The notes below the pieces were generated by a model. The model was not told where the DNA came from. It ran no database searches and worked only from the letters and a program-made list of their open reading frames with translations. From CAVXXB01 sp963765585 (GTDB lineage Bacteria; Calditrichota; Calditrichia; JAJRVZ01): DNA of 64,000 bases. The first letter of the stretch is position 1, and each line of letters opens with the position of its first letter. The stretch spans positions 620,001 to 684,000 of the forward strand of contig CAVXXB010000008.1 in the NCBI GenBank assembly GCA_963765585.1. The letters run 5' to 3'. This document shows, piece by piece, positions 56,410 through 64,000 of this stretch. Made by a program: the position numbers and the translations under genes.

Positions 56410-57013
56410 TTATCGGTCCATTTTCTGGCAAATATTAATTATAAGACCTACCCCAACTCCGATGCTAACGGTAGGGTCCCACGGTTCGTATGGAGAATTT
56501 TCATCCTGTAGCACATCGAACAATACTTCTATAAAAAGAGATGTTCTTGGTGAAATCGGTTGAATATAACCTGCGCCTAGCAAGAGAAACGGTACCCATT
56601 GACGTTCAGATTCGAGCGTGCCCAATCTTTCCGTAGTCGATGGAATACTGATAACTGGCATAGGCAAATTCTGCATGGCCATATAGTTGAGGGATAAATC
56701 GATAACGATAGAACACACTTGCCCCATAGTTATGATACACTGTAGCCGGGTCATAACGTTTGTCATTAATATATTCATAGGCTAATTTAAAACCGACCGA
56801 TGATTTCGAATCCAGCACCCAGCCCATTAGTGGTGCTATCCTTAGACGAAAATAGTCGCCAAAGCTGAGACCTATCTGGCCACCATAGAAAATATTACTG
56901 GGTTCTGCTTGTTCACGGGCAGTCTGTTTTGCCTTCGTACTATCTGTCTGTTGTGCAAATAGTCCGGCAGAAAGAGTGAAAATTAGTAGAAAAATGACCA
57001 TTGATTGTTTCAT
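56410..57013 (-). pseudogene. Small outer-membrane beta-barrel protein; one frameshift
   Basis: ATG at 57013 after TGGAG opens a signal peptide (IFLLIFTLSAGLFA). Repeating beta-strands (FYGGQIGLSFGDYFRLRI, FKLAYEYINDK, GASVFYRYRFIPQL) fit an outer-membrane barrel of the OmpW/opacity type. Near 56628 the first frame derails (DYGKIGHARI, stop). The coherent sequence ERLGTLESERQWVPFLLLGA with GYIQPISPRTSLFIE follows in the other frame to 56410. One base lost or gained in GGAAAG explains it. Restored length is about 200 residues. Function unknown. Confidence 0.72.
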
Positions 57014-57035
57014 ATTATCTCCATTAGTTATAATT

Positions 57036-57083
57036 CAAGTTACAAGTTACAAGATACAAGATACAAGATACAAGATACAAACA
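57036..57083. repeat. 8-bp-period ACAAGATA array
   Basis: ACAAGTT ACAAGATA ACAAGATA repeated about five times, just upstream of the preceding barrel gene's start. The complement (TGTATCTT) recurs at 45255-45280, and a decayed copy lies at 58769-58795. Confidence 0.72.
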
Positions 57084-57188
57084 AATCATAATAAACAAAT
57101 TACGTCTGTTTTAATATTTGCTTGTGATTTGGAAATTGTTTTTTGTTAAATATTCATTTTTTGTATCTTGTTTTTTGTTACTTGTTAT

Positions 57189-57752
57189 TTATTTTTCCCC
57201 ACTCGGTGGATATTCAGCAAAAATCTTGGTAACGATGTCATCTAATCGTTGCTGCTGCTCCTCGGCATTGGCATTCTCTCTAACAGTACCAGTGGCCATA
57301 CCGCGCCAGGCCAGCTCTTTTTTCTCCCAGAAAACCAGATCCACTACCAGTGTGGCTTCTTCATAATAACTCACTGTGGTCGATCCGCCATAAGGACCCC
57401 ACCAGGGATCATACCATCCACCATAGCCACCATACCCACCGGTATTGTGCACCTGCATTTTTTCCTTTGAACCGGCATGAACCATTACCACCAGGTCAGA
57501 ATCATCACCATCGACAAGTTTTAATCCTTTTGCAGCCATCACTTTATCAACAGATTGAATCACACGTTTAAGTACCAGCGGATACTTTTGTAATTCATCC
57601 TGGGGATTTATTTCTGTCCCAGCCGCCCAGCGATAGGTTTTAAATTTTACAAAGTCGTATTCACGGTCATAATCAGTTTTTATCGTTACTGATGAACAAG
57701 CAAGCATCATCAGTGCCATGCTTAGAATGAGCATAGTTGATACAATTTTCAT
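57189..57752 (-). CDS. DUF4136 lipoprotein
   Basis: A 187-residue lipoprotein, ATG at 57752 after AAGGAGAG, lipobox LSMALMMLAC. The DUF4136 core is clear: IKTDYDREYDFVKFKTYRWA, LKRVIQSVDKVMAAKGLKLV, DLVVMVHAG, a Gly/Tyr/Trp-rich insert (GGYGGYGGWYDPWWGPYGG) and TLVVDLVFWEKKELAWRGMA. DUF4136 proteins are common in FCB and proteobacterial envelopes; role unknown. Intact. Confidence 0.88.
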   Translation of the reverse strand: MKIVSTMLILSMALMMLACSSVTIKTDYDREYDFVKFKTYRWAAGTEINPQDELQKYPLVLKRVIQSVDKVMAAKGLKLVDGDDSDLVVMVHAGSKEKMQVHNTGGYGGYGGWYDPWWGPYGGSTTVSYYEEATLVVDLVFWEKKELAWRGMATGTVRENANAEEQQQRLDDIVTKIFAEYPPSGEK

Positions 57753-58251
57753 AGTACTCTCCTTAATTATATTTGTCGTCTACTTACTCGGATTTAAATA
57801 GGTTATTTTTATTATTTATTCCCACGAAATAATGATAATAGTTAATTTTTGTATTTAACCTAAATCAATTAATAATATTACAATTAGACCGGATAAAAAG
57901 TGTCATCTTTATTTAAACTAGTAGGTTCTTTTTGCTTGATCAAAAAGAACGAAAAAATCAAGGCTCGACAAAAATTTACCTTTCTGCTATTTAGGGATCC
58001 ACTGCAAAATTTCCTTGAAAAAAATATTTTTCTTACGGAAATTTTACCGCGTATCCTGATTCTGTATCAACATCACTTCCAGCAAATTTTTGACGGCCAG
58101 AAAACTAATTAGGAATTAGGAATGAGAAATGAGGAATGGACTATATAAGTTGGGATATACAACATTGTATAATTACGAATTACTAATTCCCAATTACTAA
58201 TTACATAAAATTTTTGTGTTCTCTGTGCCTTCTTCGTGCCCTTCGTGTAAC
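57753..58251. other. 499-bp gene-poor region with arrays
   Basis: Holds heptamer arrays (AATTAGG AATTAGG AATGAGA, 58109-58140; AATTACT AATTCCC AATTACT, 58178-58205) and a leader-type repeat (TTGTGTTCTCTGTGCCTTCT, 58213-58232, continued by TCGTGCCCTTCGTGTAACC). A 70-codon frame at 57900-58112 exists but has no ribosome site or recognisable content. I do not call it a gene. Confidence 0.5.
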
Positions 58252-58710
58252 CTATCTTGGTGTAATCCTTTTAAATTGGACATCATACGTTTCTTTATAT
58301 ACCGCCTGATAATATATACCTGCTAATTGATCCTGCTCAGCAAAATAATTCAGTTTATAATAGGATCCGGGATAATTGGTGTCACTCAATTCCACATATA
58401 CATGCAAACGGCCATCGACAACCGACCATTCGGATACGGAGACATTTATCGGATTCGGATTATAATATGCTGCGTCCAATGTACCGTCATTGTGAACTGC
58501 GCTGATTTCAATCACATACCCGCCATCGGTTCGCTGCCAGCGTCCGGTTACTTCTTCCTGATTAATTTTTGTGCCTTGTGTCGCTTGTTCGGATTTTTTG
58601 GTTTGAGTTGGAAGCTTTTGTTCAGGTGAGTCAAATAACAGAAAACCTGAGAGTACAATTATAATTACAATTCCCAGGACAACGATAATGCGTACAGTAG
58701 TCGTGCTCAT
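58252..58710 (-). CDS. Membrane-anchored protein of unknown function
   Basis: A 152-residue protein with one N-terminal membrane helix (IIVVLGIVIIIVLSGFLLF), a Lys/Gln/Thr-rich linker and a compact beta-rich domain (VTGRWQRTDGGYVIEISAV, GRLHVYVELSDTNYPGSYYK, DQLAGIYYQAVYKETYDVQF). The W-x-R...G-Y/T-G-x-Y pattern resembles small lipocalin-like domains that check a bound ligand. Faces the periplasm. No family recognised. Intact. Confidence 0.78.
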   Translation of the reverse strand: MSTTTVRIIVVLGIVIIIVLSGFLLFDSPEQKLPTQTKKSEQATQGTKINQEEVTGRWQRTDGGYVIEISAVHNDGTLDAAYYNPNPINVSVSEWSVVDGRLHVYVELSDTNYPGSYYKLNYFAEQDQLAGIYYQAVYKETYDVQFKRITPR

Positions 58711-58975
58711 TTGATGGTTCTTTCACTATAGATCAAGGATACTGAAATAATAAGTATTAACGCACAATTTACAAGATACAGACGATAAGATACAAACAAA
58801 TATCAAATTCCAAAATATTAATAAGATAAATAATTCAACTTATTTCATCAAGCCAAAAAAAGTATCATATTTTTCATTGACCCTTATGTATTGCGGGAAT
58901 ATATTCAGTTGTTGGTGAACTATTGATATATAAATTCAGATCAAATAATGCTTCTTCCTATCAGGAGGCCTCACC

Positions 58976-60277
58976 ATGTATGGCTTAAAAAAGATGGTTC
59001 TTATCTTGGTTCTTGGTTGTTCTCTACTCCAGGCACAGGATTCGTCTCGCAATGTTGCAGAAAAGCGCTGGGGCGTAGGTATGGCGGCCCGAGTGGCATC
59101 TATCCCTTTTGAAACAGACCTGGCAAAATCCGTATCCACCCTCATGCCTATGATCTTTTACCAGGGAGAGCATTTCTTTTTTACCGGATTTGGTGGTGGT
59201 TATCGAATTTATCAGCAGAATCCTCTTAGTTTTAATGCCATTGCCCGGGTACACTTTTTTGATATTCCGGAAGAAATTCAGAACCAGGTTCAGGGTGATA
59301 ATGTGGACTGGGGATTGCAGATGCAATACAGGCCGGTTGAATGGAGTTATGCAGACTTTGAACTCATGATGGATTGGCGGGCTAATTTTCATGCAAATCT
59401 GTTTTTGCAAACCGATCTGTTTTTAGGCAACCTGGAATTTCGTCCATTCTTCCAGATTAAATATAAAAGTGCGGATTATAATAGTACCTATTTCGGTCTG
59501 GAAAGAATGCATGTGACCGGAGGATTGGATTTATCGGTTGGTTATAAGGCCGCTTTTCAGGTATATAAAAATATTTACCTTATGAGTGCCGGCAGACTCA
59601 CTTTTTTAGATCGTCATTCCCGCAATCTGAGCTATGTACAAGACGATTATACCGGCGAATTTATCCTGGGCGCCGGATTTTCAAATGATCGTACAAAAAT
59701 GATAAAAGGCAGGAAATTAAAAACAAAACCGTATGTTCGTCTGGCCCAGGGTTTTGCATCCCTAAGTGATTGGATTCCGCTCATCTTTTTTCAGCATGAA
59801 CCGGATTCTCAACACAATAAAATGACGTCTGTATTTTATGGTCATCCGCTTTCCGATGATCTTGTGGGCTTGCCTATTCAGGTATGGCTTACCGCGGGTT
59901 TTGCCTGGCACTGGAAATCCTCCGTTCAACCAAGTTCACAGGAAATTGTTCTCGGTGTCAAATTTCACCTGACTATTCCCTGGCCATTTCGCTGGAGATT
60001 GGGATTTGTCGAGGGATTATCTTATATCAACCGAATCACCTATATCGAGCAGCAGGAAATGGATCGCAAAGAATACCAGGCCAGCAATCTTTTGAATTAC
60101 CTGGATTATAACCTTGATATTGATCTTGGTTATTTTTTTGGCGGTAGTTTCTTTGAAGACTTATGGATTGGTTATAGTGTACATCACCGATCAGGAATTT
60201 ATGGGACCGCGCAACAGTTCGGTCGGATAAACGGCGGTAGTAATTATCCGTCGATTTATTTGCAGAAACATTTTTAG
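58976..60277 (+). CDS. MipA/OmpV-like outer-membrane beta-barrel protein
   Basis: ATG at 58976 after AGGAGG gives 433 residues with a signal peptide (VLILVLGCSLLQAQD). The opening (WGVGMAARVASIPFETD..., MPMIFYQGEHFFFTGFGGGY) is typical of MipA/OmpV-family barrels, and the protein ends in QKHF with a terminal Phe. The barrel strands are regular throughout. MipA-type proteins scaffold envelope enzymes in Proteobacteria; in this phylum the role is unknown. Monocistronic. Confidence 0.8.
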   Translation: MYGLKKMVLILVLGCSLLQAQDSSRNVAEKRWGVGMAARVASIPFETDLAKSVSTLMPMIFYQGEHFFFTGFGGGYRIYQQNPLSFNAIARVHFFDIPEEIQNQVQGDNVDWGLQMQYRPVEWSYADFELMMDWRANFHANLFLQTDLFLGNLEFRPFFQIKYKSADYNSTYFGLERMHVTGGLDLSVGYKAAFQVYKNIYLMSAGRLTFLDRHSRNLSYVQDDYTGEFILGAGFSNDRTKMIKGRKLKTKPYVRLAQGFASLSDWIPLIFFQHEPDSQHNKMTSVFYGHPLSDDLVGLPIQVWLTAGFAWHWKSSVQPSSQEIVLGVKFHLTIPWPFRWRLGFVEGLSYINRITYIEQQEMDRKEYQASNLLNYLDYNLDIDLGYFFGGSFFEDLWIGYSVHHRSGIYGTAQQFGRINGGSNYPSIYLQKHF

Positions 60278-60674
60278 GCGATTGGCTGTCGGCTGTCTGC
60301 TATCGGCTTTCAGTAATTTGATTCGGTAGCAAAATCTGATTATTAGCAATTGGCGATTGGCAATAGGCAATAGGCCGTTGGCAGTGGAAACAGGTACATT
60401 TGCCGTTAGCCGTAGGCCGTTGCTGATGGCTGATGGCTGATAGCCGATAGCCGATAGCCGATAGCCATTTTTCACAATTAATTTTATTTACTTGCTAATT
60501 TTATTTATATTGACGGAAAATATTACTGGTGAGTATCGATACTGGTACATGTTACTCACTTGACACTTTTCGTTCTTGTAGATCTAAAAACACCATCTGA
60601 TTTAAATACGAGAGCCGAGTGGCGAGTGCCGAGTAGCGTGTACCGAAAGATAATTACGTCATAAGGAGTACCGC
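60278..60674. repeat. 397-bp spacer with GCCGATA/GGCAATT arrays
   Basis: Directly after the stop come CGATTGG CTGTCGG CTGTCTG CTATCGG repeats, then GCAATTG GCGATTG GCAATAG GCAATAG and GGCTGAT GGCTGAT AGCCGAT AGCCGAT repeats to about 60468, which can fold on themselves. A GTGAGTA...TACTCAC stem (60529-60559) and a GCCGAGTGGCGAGTGCCGAG array (60611-60630) follow. The next gene's ribosome site is AAGGAG. Confidence 0.68.
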
Positions 60675-61022
60675 ATGATCGATTTAAGAAAATTAATGTT
60701 GATGATCAAGGAACAAAAGCAGATGAATGCCAATATGGCGCTTGAATTTGACTGCGAACTCGATCATGAAGACCCCAAGCCGCTGATAAAGGTAGTAAAT
60801 TACATTATAAATTATTTGACCCAATTATCCGATAATGCGCTGGAAATATCTCTGAATCCATACCGCGAGGGTTATATGCTCAGTTTTGCCCTCTTTACAG
60901 ATGTGGCCGAACTTCCCCCATTGAGCGACCAGTTGGAAGAGGCCCTGGGCACATACAACGGCAGACTGGAATTAAAGCATGAACAGGGACAGTATATTCA
61001 GTTAATCATTCACTTTGAATAA
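60675..61022 (+). CDS. Small cytosolic protein of unknown function
   Basis: ATG at 60675, nine bases after AAGGAG, gives 115 residues, acidic and without a signal or membrane segment. An N-terminal helix (LRKLMLMIKEQKQMNANMA) is followed by an alpha/beta core (PLIKVVNYIINYLTQLSDNA, LSFALFTDVAELPPL, LELKHEQGQYIQLIIHFE). The N-x-x-x-N helix and following strands faintly recall a degenerate GHKL-type fold, but no ATP-binding glycine boxes are seen. Unknown. Confidence 0.72.
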   Translation: MIDLRKLMLMIKEQKQMNANMALEFDCELDHEDPKPLIKVVNYIINYLTQLSDNALEISLNPYREGYMLSFALFTDVAELPPLSDQLEEALGTYNGRLELKHEQGQYIQLIIHFE

Positions 61023-61361
61023 TAGTTGCCTAAAGTTTAAATTTATCGTTCCCGAATCACGCCATCATATTTAAATCATATCTCGTTTTCTATACCCCTC
61101 TTAGTTTCCTTGTAGAATCAGGAATTTAGATTGAGCGTAAACCACAAACCTCAAAATATTAATTACATCGCTTGTTAATTCTATACCAGATCTGTATTTT
61201 TCTTTATTGGACAGGATTACAGGATAAAGAGTGATTTTTTTAAAACAATCTATATATAATTTGTATGCCTGTTACAGAAAGTCCTTAGAGTGTCATCAAA
61301 GATTTTTCAATTTTGTAAATCCTGTTATCCTGTCATTTTTTAAATCCGATCAATTCCAGAG
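61023..61361. other. 339-bp spacer with an inverted ACAGGAT repeat
   Basis: Only one structure seen: GGACAGGATTACAGGATAA (61209-61227) and its near complement TAAATCCTGTTATCCTGTCA (61316-61335) enclose about 90 bases. Otherwise AT-rich, no gene. Confidence 0.5.
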
Positions 61362-62513
61362 ATGCTTATGAAATATGCATCGTTTATTTTACTGATAGCG
61401 ATAACTGTAAATGCCCAGCGAGTGGTTATTAATCAATTGCTTACCTTTCCACAGGGACTTGTGATCGAATCATATAATAGCATTGGCTTTTCAAATATGT
61501 CCACAAGCACTATTTCAGAAATTTCTGCTGCCAATCCCGCCTCTTTGTACCAGTTTGATAATTTTTCTACCGGTGTGATGTTTCAATATTCCTCAGAATC
61601 AAATTTATACGAAGGCGTTACATATACCAGGGCAAATCAATGGATTCCAACCTCATTCGCTATAAGCTTATCCGTTTGATAATTTCCGCTTTGGATTGGC
61701 ATATCATCAAAAATACAATGATTTTATCAACTTTGGCGAATTTGAAATATCGACAATAGAAAATCAACAAGGGTCAGGTGAATATTTTACCCTAACCAGT
61801 GAAAAGATTATCCACAGTCCATCGTTGTTGATCAATTACAATTTTCCAGGAATTTTTAATAAGAATGACCTGCTCTCTTTTGGCTTGCAGGTGTTTTGGG
61901 ATTTTCTTCGTACGGAGGAAAAAAATGACTAATACAACAGGCTGGATAAATGGAAACGATTTCAGTTGGAAACTGGGTATGTTGTATGAGTATAATGAAG
62001 ATGTATATATCAGTATGTTATTTGAGAAAGGGAGTGAAATTGAAGGTGAAATTGAGAGTGAGCCAAGCACACTATTTGATCCTGACTCCGGATTTGATGG
62101 CGGGGTCTCATACATACCTTCCACCCATTATATAAAATTACCCCACAAAGCGGCACTTGGTATCATGGCCCGGACGATATATGATTTACAGGTATCATTT
62201 ACTGTTGCTGCCATATTCTGGGAACATGTTCATGATAATTATCAGAACCAAATTGAACTTTCAGCAGGTGTTATTTATGATATATCAGAATCATTTGACA
62301 TATCGATTGGATTTTACAGCTCGGACTTGAATTCCAGCAGCAATGAATTGTTTTCCCCGGGATTAAACTACAATGTTCATTATCTGGGTGCTGGGTCTGA
62401 AATGGAATACCAGTATTATTGATATTCAGATGGAAATTTTAAACAGTGACTTGTTCTCTGCTGAAAAGAGAAAACAAACCCACCTCAAACTCGGATTGAA
62501 TTATCAATTTTGA
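61362..62513 (+). pseudogene. Outer-membrane barrel protein (FadL/PorV-like), at least three frameshifts
   Basis: ATG at 61362 (or 61368) opens a signal peptide (YASFILLIAITVNAQ). The sequence IGFSNMSTSTISEISAANPA recalls the N-PA motif near the start of FadL/PorV-like barrels. Frames change near 61674 (FAISLSV stop; then NFRFGLAYHQKYNDF), at the A7 run 61919-61925 (RTEEKND stop; then MTNTTGWINGNDFSWKLG) and near 62396 (GAGSEMEYQYY stop; then LKWNTSIIDIQMEILN). The last frame reaches a proper barrel end HLKLGLNYQF at 62513. About 380 residues if repaired. Confidence 0.7.
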
Positions 62514-62701
62514 TTCCTGTCTGTAAGCACAACCGACGATACGCAACAAGCAACAAATCACAAACAAATTTCAATGTTTAAAATTCAATGAGGACACCAT
62601 GCGGCTTTATAGTTTTTGATATTGGGAAATTGGTTTTTTGATATTATTTAGGATTTCGATATTCGGATTTAGAATTTCCCGCTGCCGACAGGCAGCGAGC
62701 T

Positions 62702-62778
62702 TGGTACCCCAGGAGAGATTCGAACTCCCGACACATGGCTTAGGAAGCCACTGCTCTATCCAACTGAGCTACTGGGGC
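62702..62778 (-). tRNA. tRNA-Arg (anticodon CCT)
   Basis: Reads on the minus strand GCCCCAGTAGCTCAGTTGGA at the 5' end. A 7-bp acceptor stem (GCCCCAG/CTGGGGT), D-loop AGTTGGATA, anticodon loop TTCCTAA (CCT at 34-36), T-loop TTCGAAT, discriminator A and an encoded CCA end make a complete, standard tRNA reading AGG codons. Confidence 0.95.
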
Positions 62779-62954
62779 AAAGTACTTCAGGATCTACATT
62801 TTTGAATACGTATAAATATACCCTACAGTCAGCTTTGAGGCAAGTTAGATACGTCCTGAAAAGTGCCAAAATTTTACCACTGATTAGCGACATTTTTTCC
62901 GCATGACGACAATTAAGATTCTCCTTGATGGGAAATTATAATTGACTTTGAACA

Positions 62955-64000
62955 CTATGCCTTGATATTTTTTAAATATGAACTGGGAGATATGCCAAAC
63001 TGCATTTTAAAAAGCCCTGCAAAATAAGACGGATTTTTGAATCCTACTTTAAAGGCAACCTGGGATATATTATTATACCCATGATCAATCAATTCTTTTG
63101 CGGTTAATAATCTTTGCAATCTTAGAAACTCTACTGGAGTCATCCCTGTAAGTGATTTCAATTTTCTAACAATTGATGTGTGACTTATACTCATAAGGTC
63201 ACAAAGTTTGTGTACGTTAAATTCTTCATTTGCCAGATTATCCTGTACAATTTGTAATAGTTGTGTTAATATTCTTTTATCATATGACGACACTGCAATA
63301 TTTTTGGGCAATACCAAAATTCCATCAGAGAATTTTTGTCTCAATCGATCTCTTTGTTTAAAAATGTTATTGACTCGTGTTACTATCTCAATTTTGTTAA
63401 AAGGCTTAGTCAGATAATCATCCGCACCGAATTCCAAACCCTTTAGTTTGTCATTATCCTCCGCTCGTCCTGTTAGTAGGATAAATGGAATATGACTGGT
63501 CTCCTCATTAGATTTTATCTCACGACATAGGGCAAAACCATCCATTTCAGGCATTTTAACGTCACTAATTATCAAATCTGGATGTGTTTTCTGAGCCTTG
63601 GCTAATGCTTCAATACCATTTTTTGCCTCGACAACATGATACTGCTTTTTAAAAATTGAAACAATATATTCACGCATTTCATCGTGGTCATCAACTATTA
63701 AAACCCTCTCATTTACATGATTTAAAATTACCTCAGGTAAGCCTTTGACATAGTCCTCTGTGATTTGGTCTGAATGCGCTGTAAAAGTTGATTCTTCGTT
63801 AATAAAATTGGCATCAAAATGAGCGTCTCCAAGAGGTAGACTAACAATAAATGTTATTTTATCATCATTTTCACTAATAACATTTACCGCACCTTTATGT
63901 AGTTCAGTAAGTTCTTTTACAAGTGATAAGCCAATTCCAGTACCCTCTTTGAAACCATCTATCTGGTAGAATCTATTGAATAATTGTTTGAGATTTTTGG
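62955..64000 (-). CDS. Hybrid two-component sensor/AraC regulator (HTCS-like), C-terminal part
   Basis: The open frame continues past the right edge. From the edge inward: the end of a histidine-kinase ATPase domain (FNRFYQIDGF, G2 box KEGTGIGLSLVKEL), a response-regulator receiver (ERVLIVDDHDEM; phosphorylated Asp in LIISDVKMPEMDG; Lys in DYLTKPFNK) and a C-terminal AraC-type DNA-binding domain (LCDLMSISHTSIVRKLKSLT, ISQVAFKVGFKNPSYFAGLF). This architecture is that of SusR/BT-type hybrid sensors that control polysaccharide utilisation loci by sensing oligosaccharides through a periplasmic sensor, here out of view. It would be a candidate regulator for the TonB/hydrolase block, though that lies 32 kb away. 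Confidence 0.88.
   Translation of the reverse strand, partial: KNLKQLFNRFYQIDGFKEGTGIGLSLVKELTELHKGAVNVISENDDKITFIVSLPLGDAHFDANFINEESTFTAHSDQITEDYVKGLPEVILNHVNERVLIVDDHDEMREYIVSIFKKQYHVVEAKNGIEALAKAQKTHPDLIISDVKMPEMDGFALCREIKSNEETSHIPFILLTGRAEDNDKLKGLEFGADDYLTKPFNKIEIVTRVNNIFKQRDRLRQKFSDGILVLPKNIAVSSYDKRILTQLLQIVQDNLANEEFNVHKLCDLMSISHTSIVRKLKSLTGMTPVEFLRLQRLLTAKELIDHGYNNISQVAFKVGFKNPSYFAGLFKMQFGISPSSYLKNIKA

Noticed and set aside
57900..58112. 70-codon ORF rich in Lys, Phe and Leu
   Set aside because: No ribosome site, no signal, no family, low-complexity composition typical of AT-rich non-coding DNA; lies in a repeat-bearing spacer.
3310..58252. Leader repeats considered as integron attC sites
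   Set aside because: They lack the imperfect hairpin with conserved core R boxes, and no integron integrase is seen.
898..61361. Short repeat arrays considered as CRISPR
   Set aside because: Units are 7-9 bp, degenerate and contiguous, without 25-40 bp repeats, unique spacers or cas genes.

Overview
The window looks like a fragment of a non-Bacteroidota member of the FCB group (Calditrichota, KSB1 or Marinimicrobiota-like). The signs are a GWxTD-domain protein, a PorV/PorQ-family porin, several proteins ending in a type IX secretion (T9SS) sorting domain, TonB-dependent uptake with a carboxypeptidase-like plug extension, a SusR-like hybrid two-component sensor, and clear GGAGG-type ribosome binding sites, which Bacteroidota usually lack. 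Base composition is moderately AT-rich throughout. I see no transposase, integrase, CRISPR or rRNA; there is one tRNA-Arg(CCT).

Layout. (1) 1-30.7 kb, all on the minus strand: a polysaccharide-utilisation-like block. Read in the direction of transcription it starts with a TonB receptor (27.7-30.7 kb), then a large T9SS-exported FN3 protein, a PorV-like porin, an IPT/NHL lipoprotein, a LamG T9SS protein and a small lipoprotein. These are followed by exported enzymes: two amidohydrolases, a GHL15-like glycosidase, a GH36 alpha-galactosidase, two tandem paralogues of unknown family, TIM-barrel lipoproteins, a Tat-exported Gfo/Idh/MocA oxidoreductase, an HGSNAT-like membrane acetyltransferase and a NodB-like deacetylase. 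No SusD is present. (2) 31-43.3 kb: GWxTD protein, then an N-acetylgalactosamine (GalNAc) catabolic locus: agaS-kbaZ-EamA transporter on the minus strand; divergent agaR plus a GH109 alpha-N-acetylgalactosaminidase; then kbaY, PfkB kinase, HAD phosphatase and C-N hydrolase. (3) 43.4-53 kb: GNATs, small lipoproteins, a second HGSNAT-like acetyltransferase, GH20 hexosaminidase, GH5-CBM6 and GH2 enzymes. (4) 53.4-64 kb: a cadherin-like T9SS adhesin, outer-membrane proteins, DUF4136 lipoprotein, MipA/OmpV-like protein, tRNA-Arg and a hybrid sensor/AraC regulator running off the right edge.

Together the genes suggest extracellular and periplasmic removal of alpha-GalNAc, beta-HexNAc, alpha-Gal and beta-Gal from a mucin-like or galactosaminoglycan-like glycan, followed by cytoplasmic GalNAc use through tagatose-1,6-bisphosphate. 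AgaR probably controls this through palindromes lying on promoters that can be read in the agaS-agaR intergenic region.

Two window-wide oddities stand out. The intergenic regions are built from a small set of degenerate 7-9 bp tandem arrays and palindromic REP-like modules in a recurrent order. Eleven genes, all exported or outer-membrane, carry one or more frameshifts while their cytoplasmic neighbours are intact.
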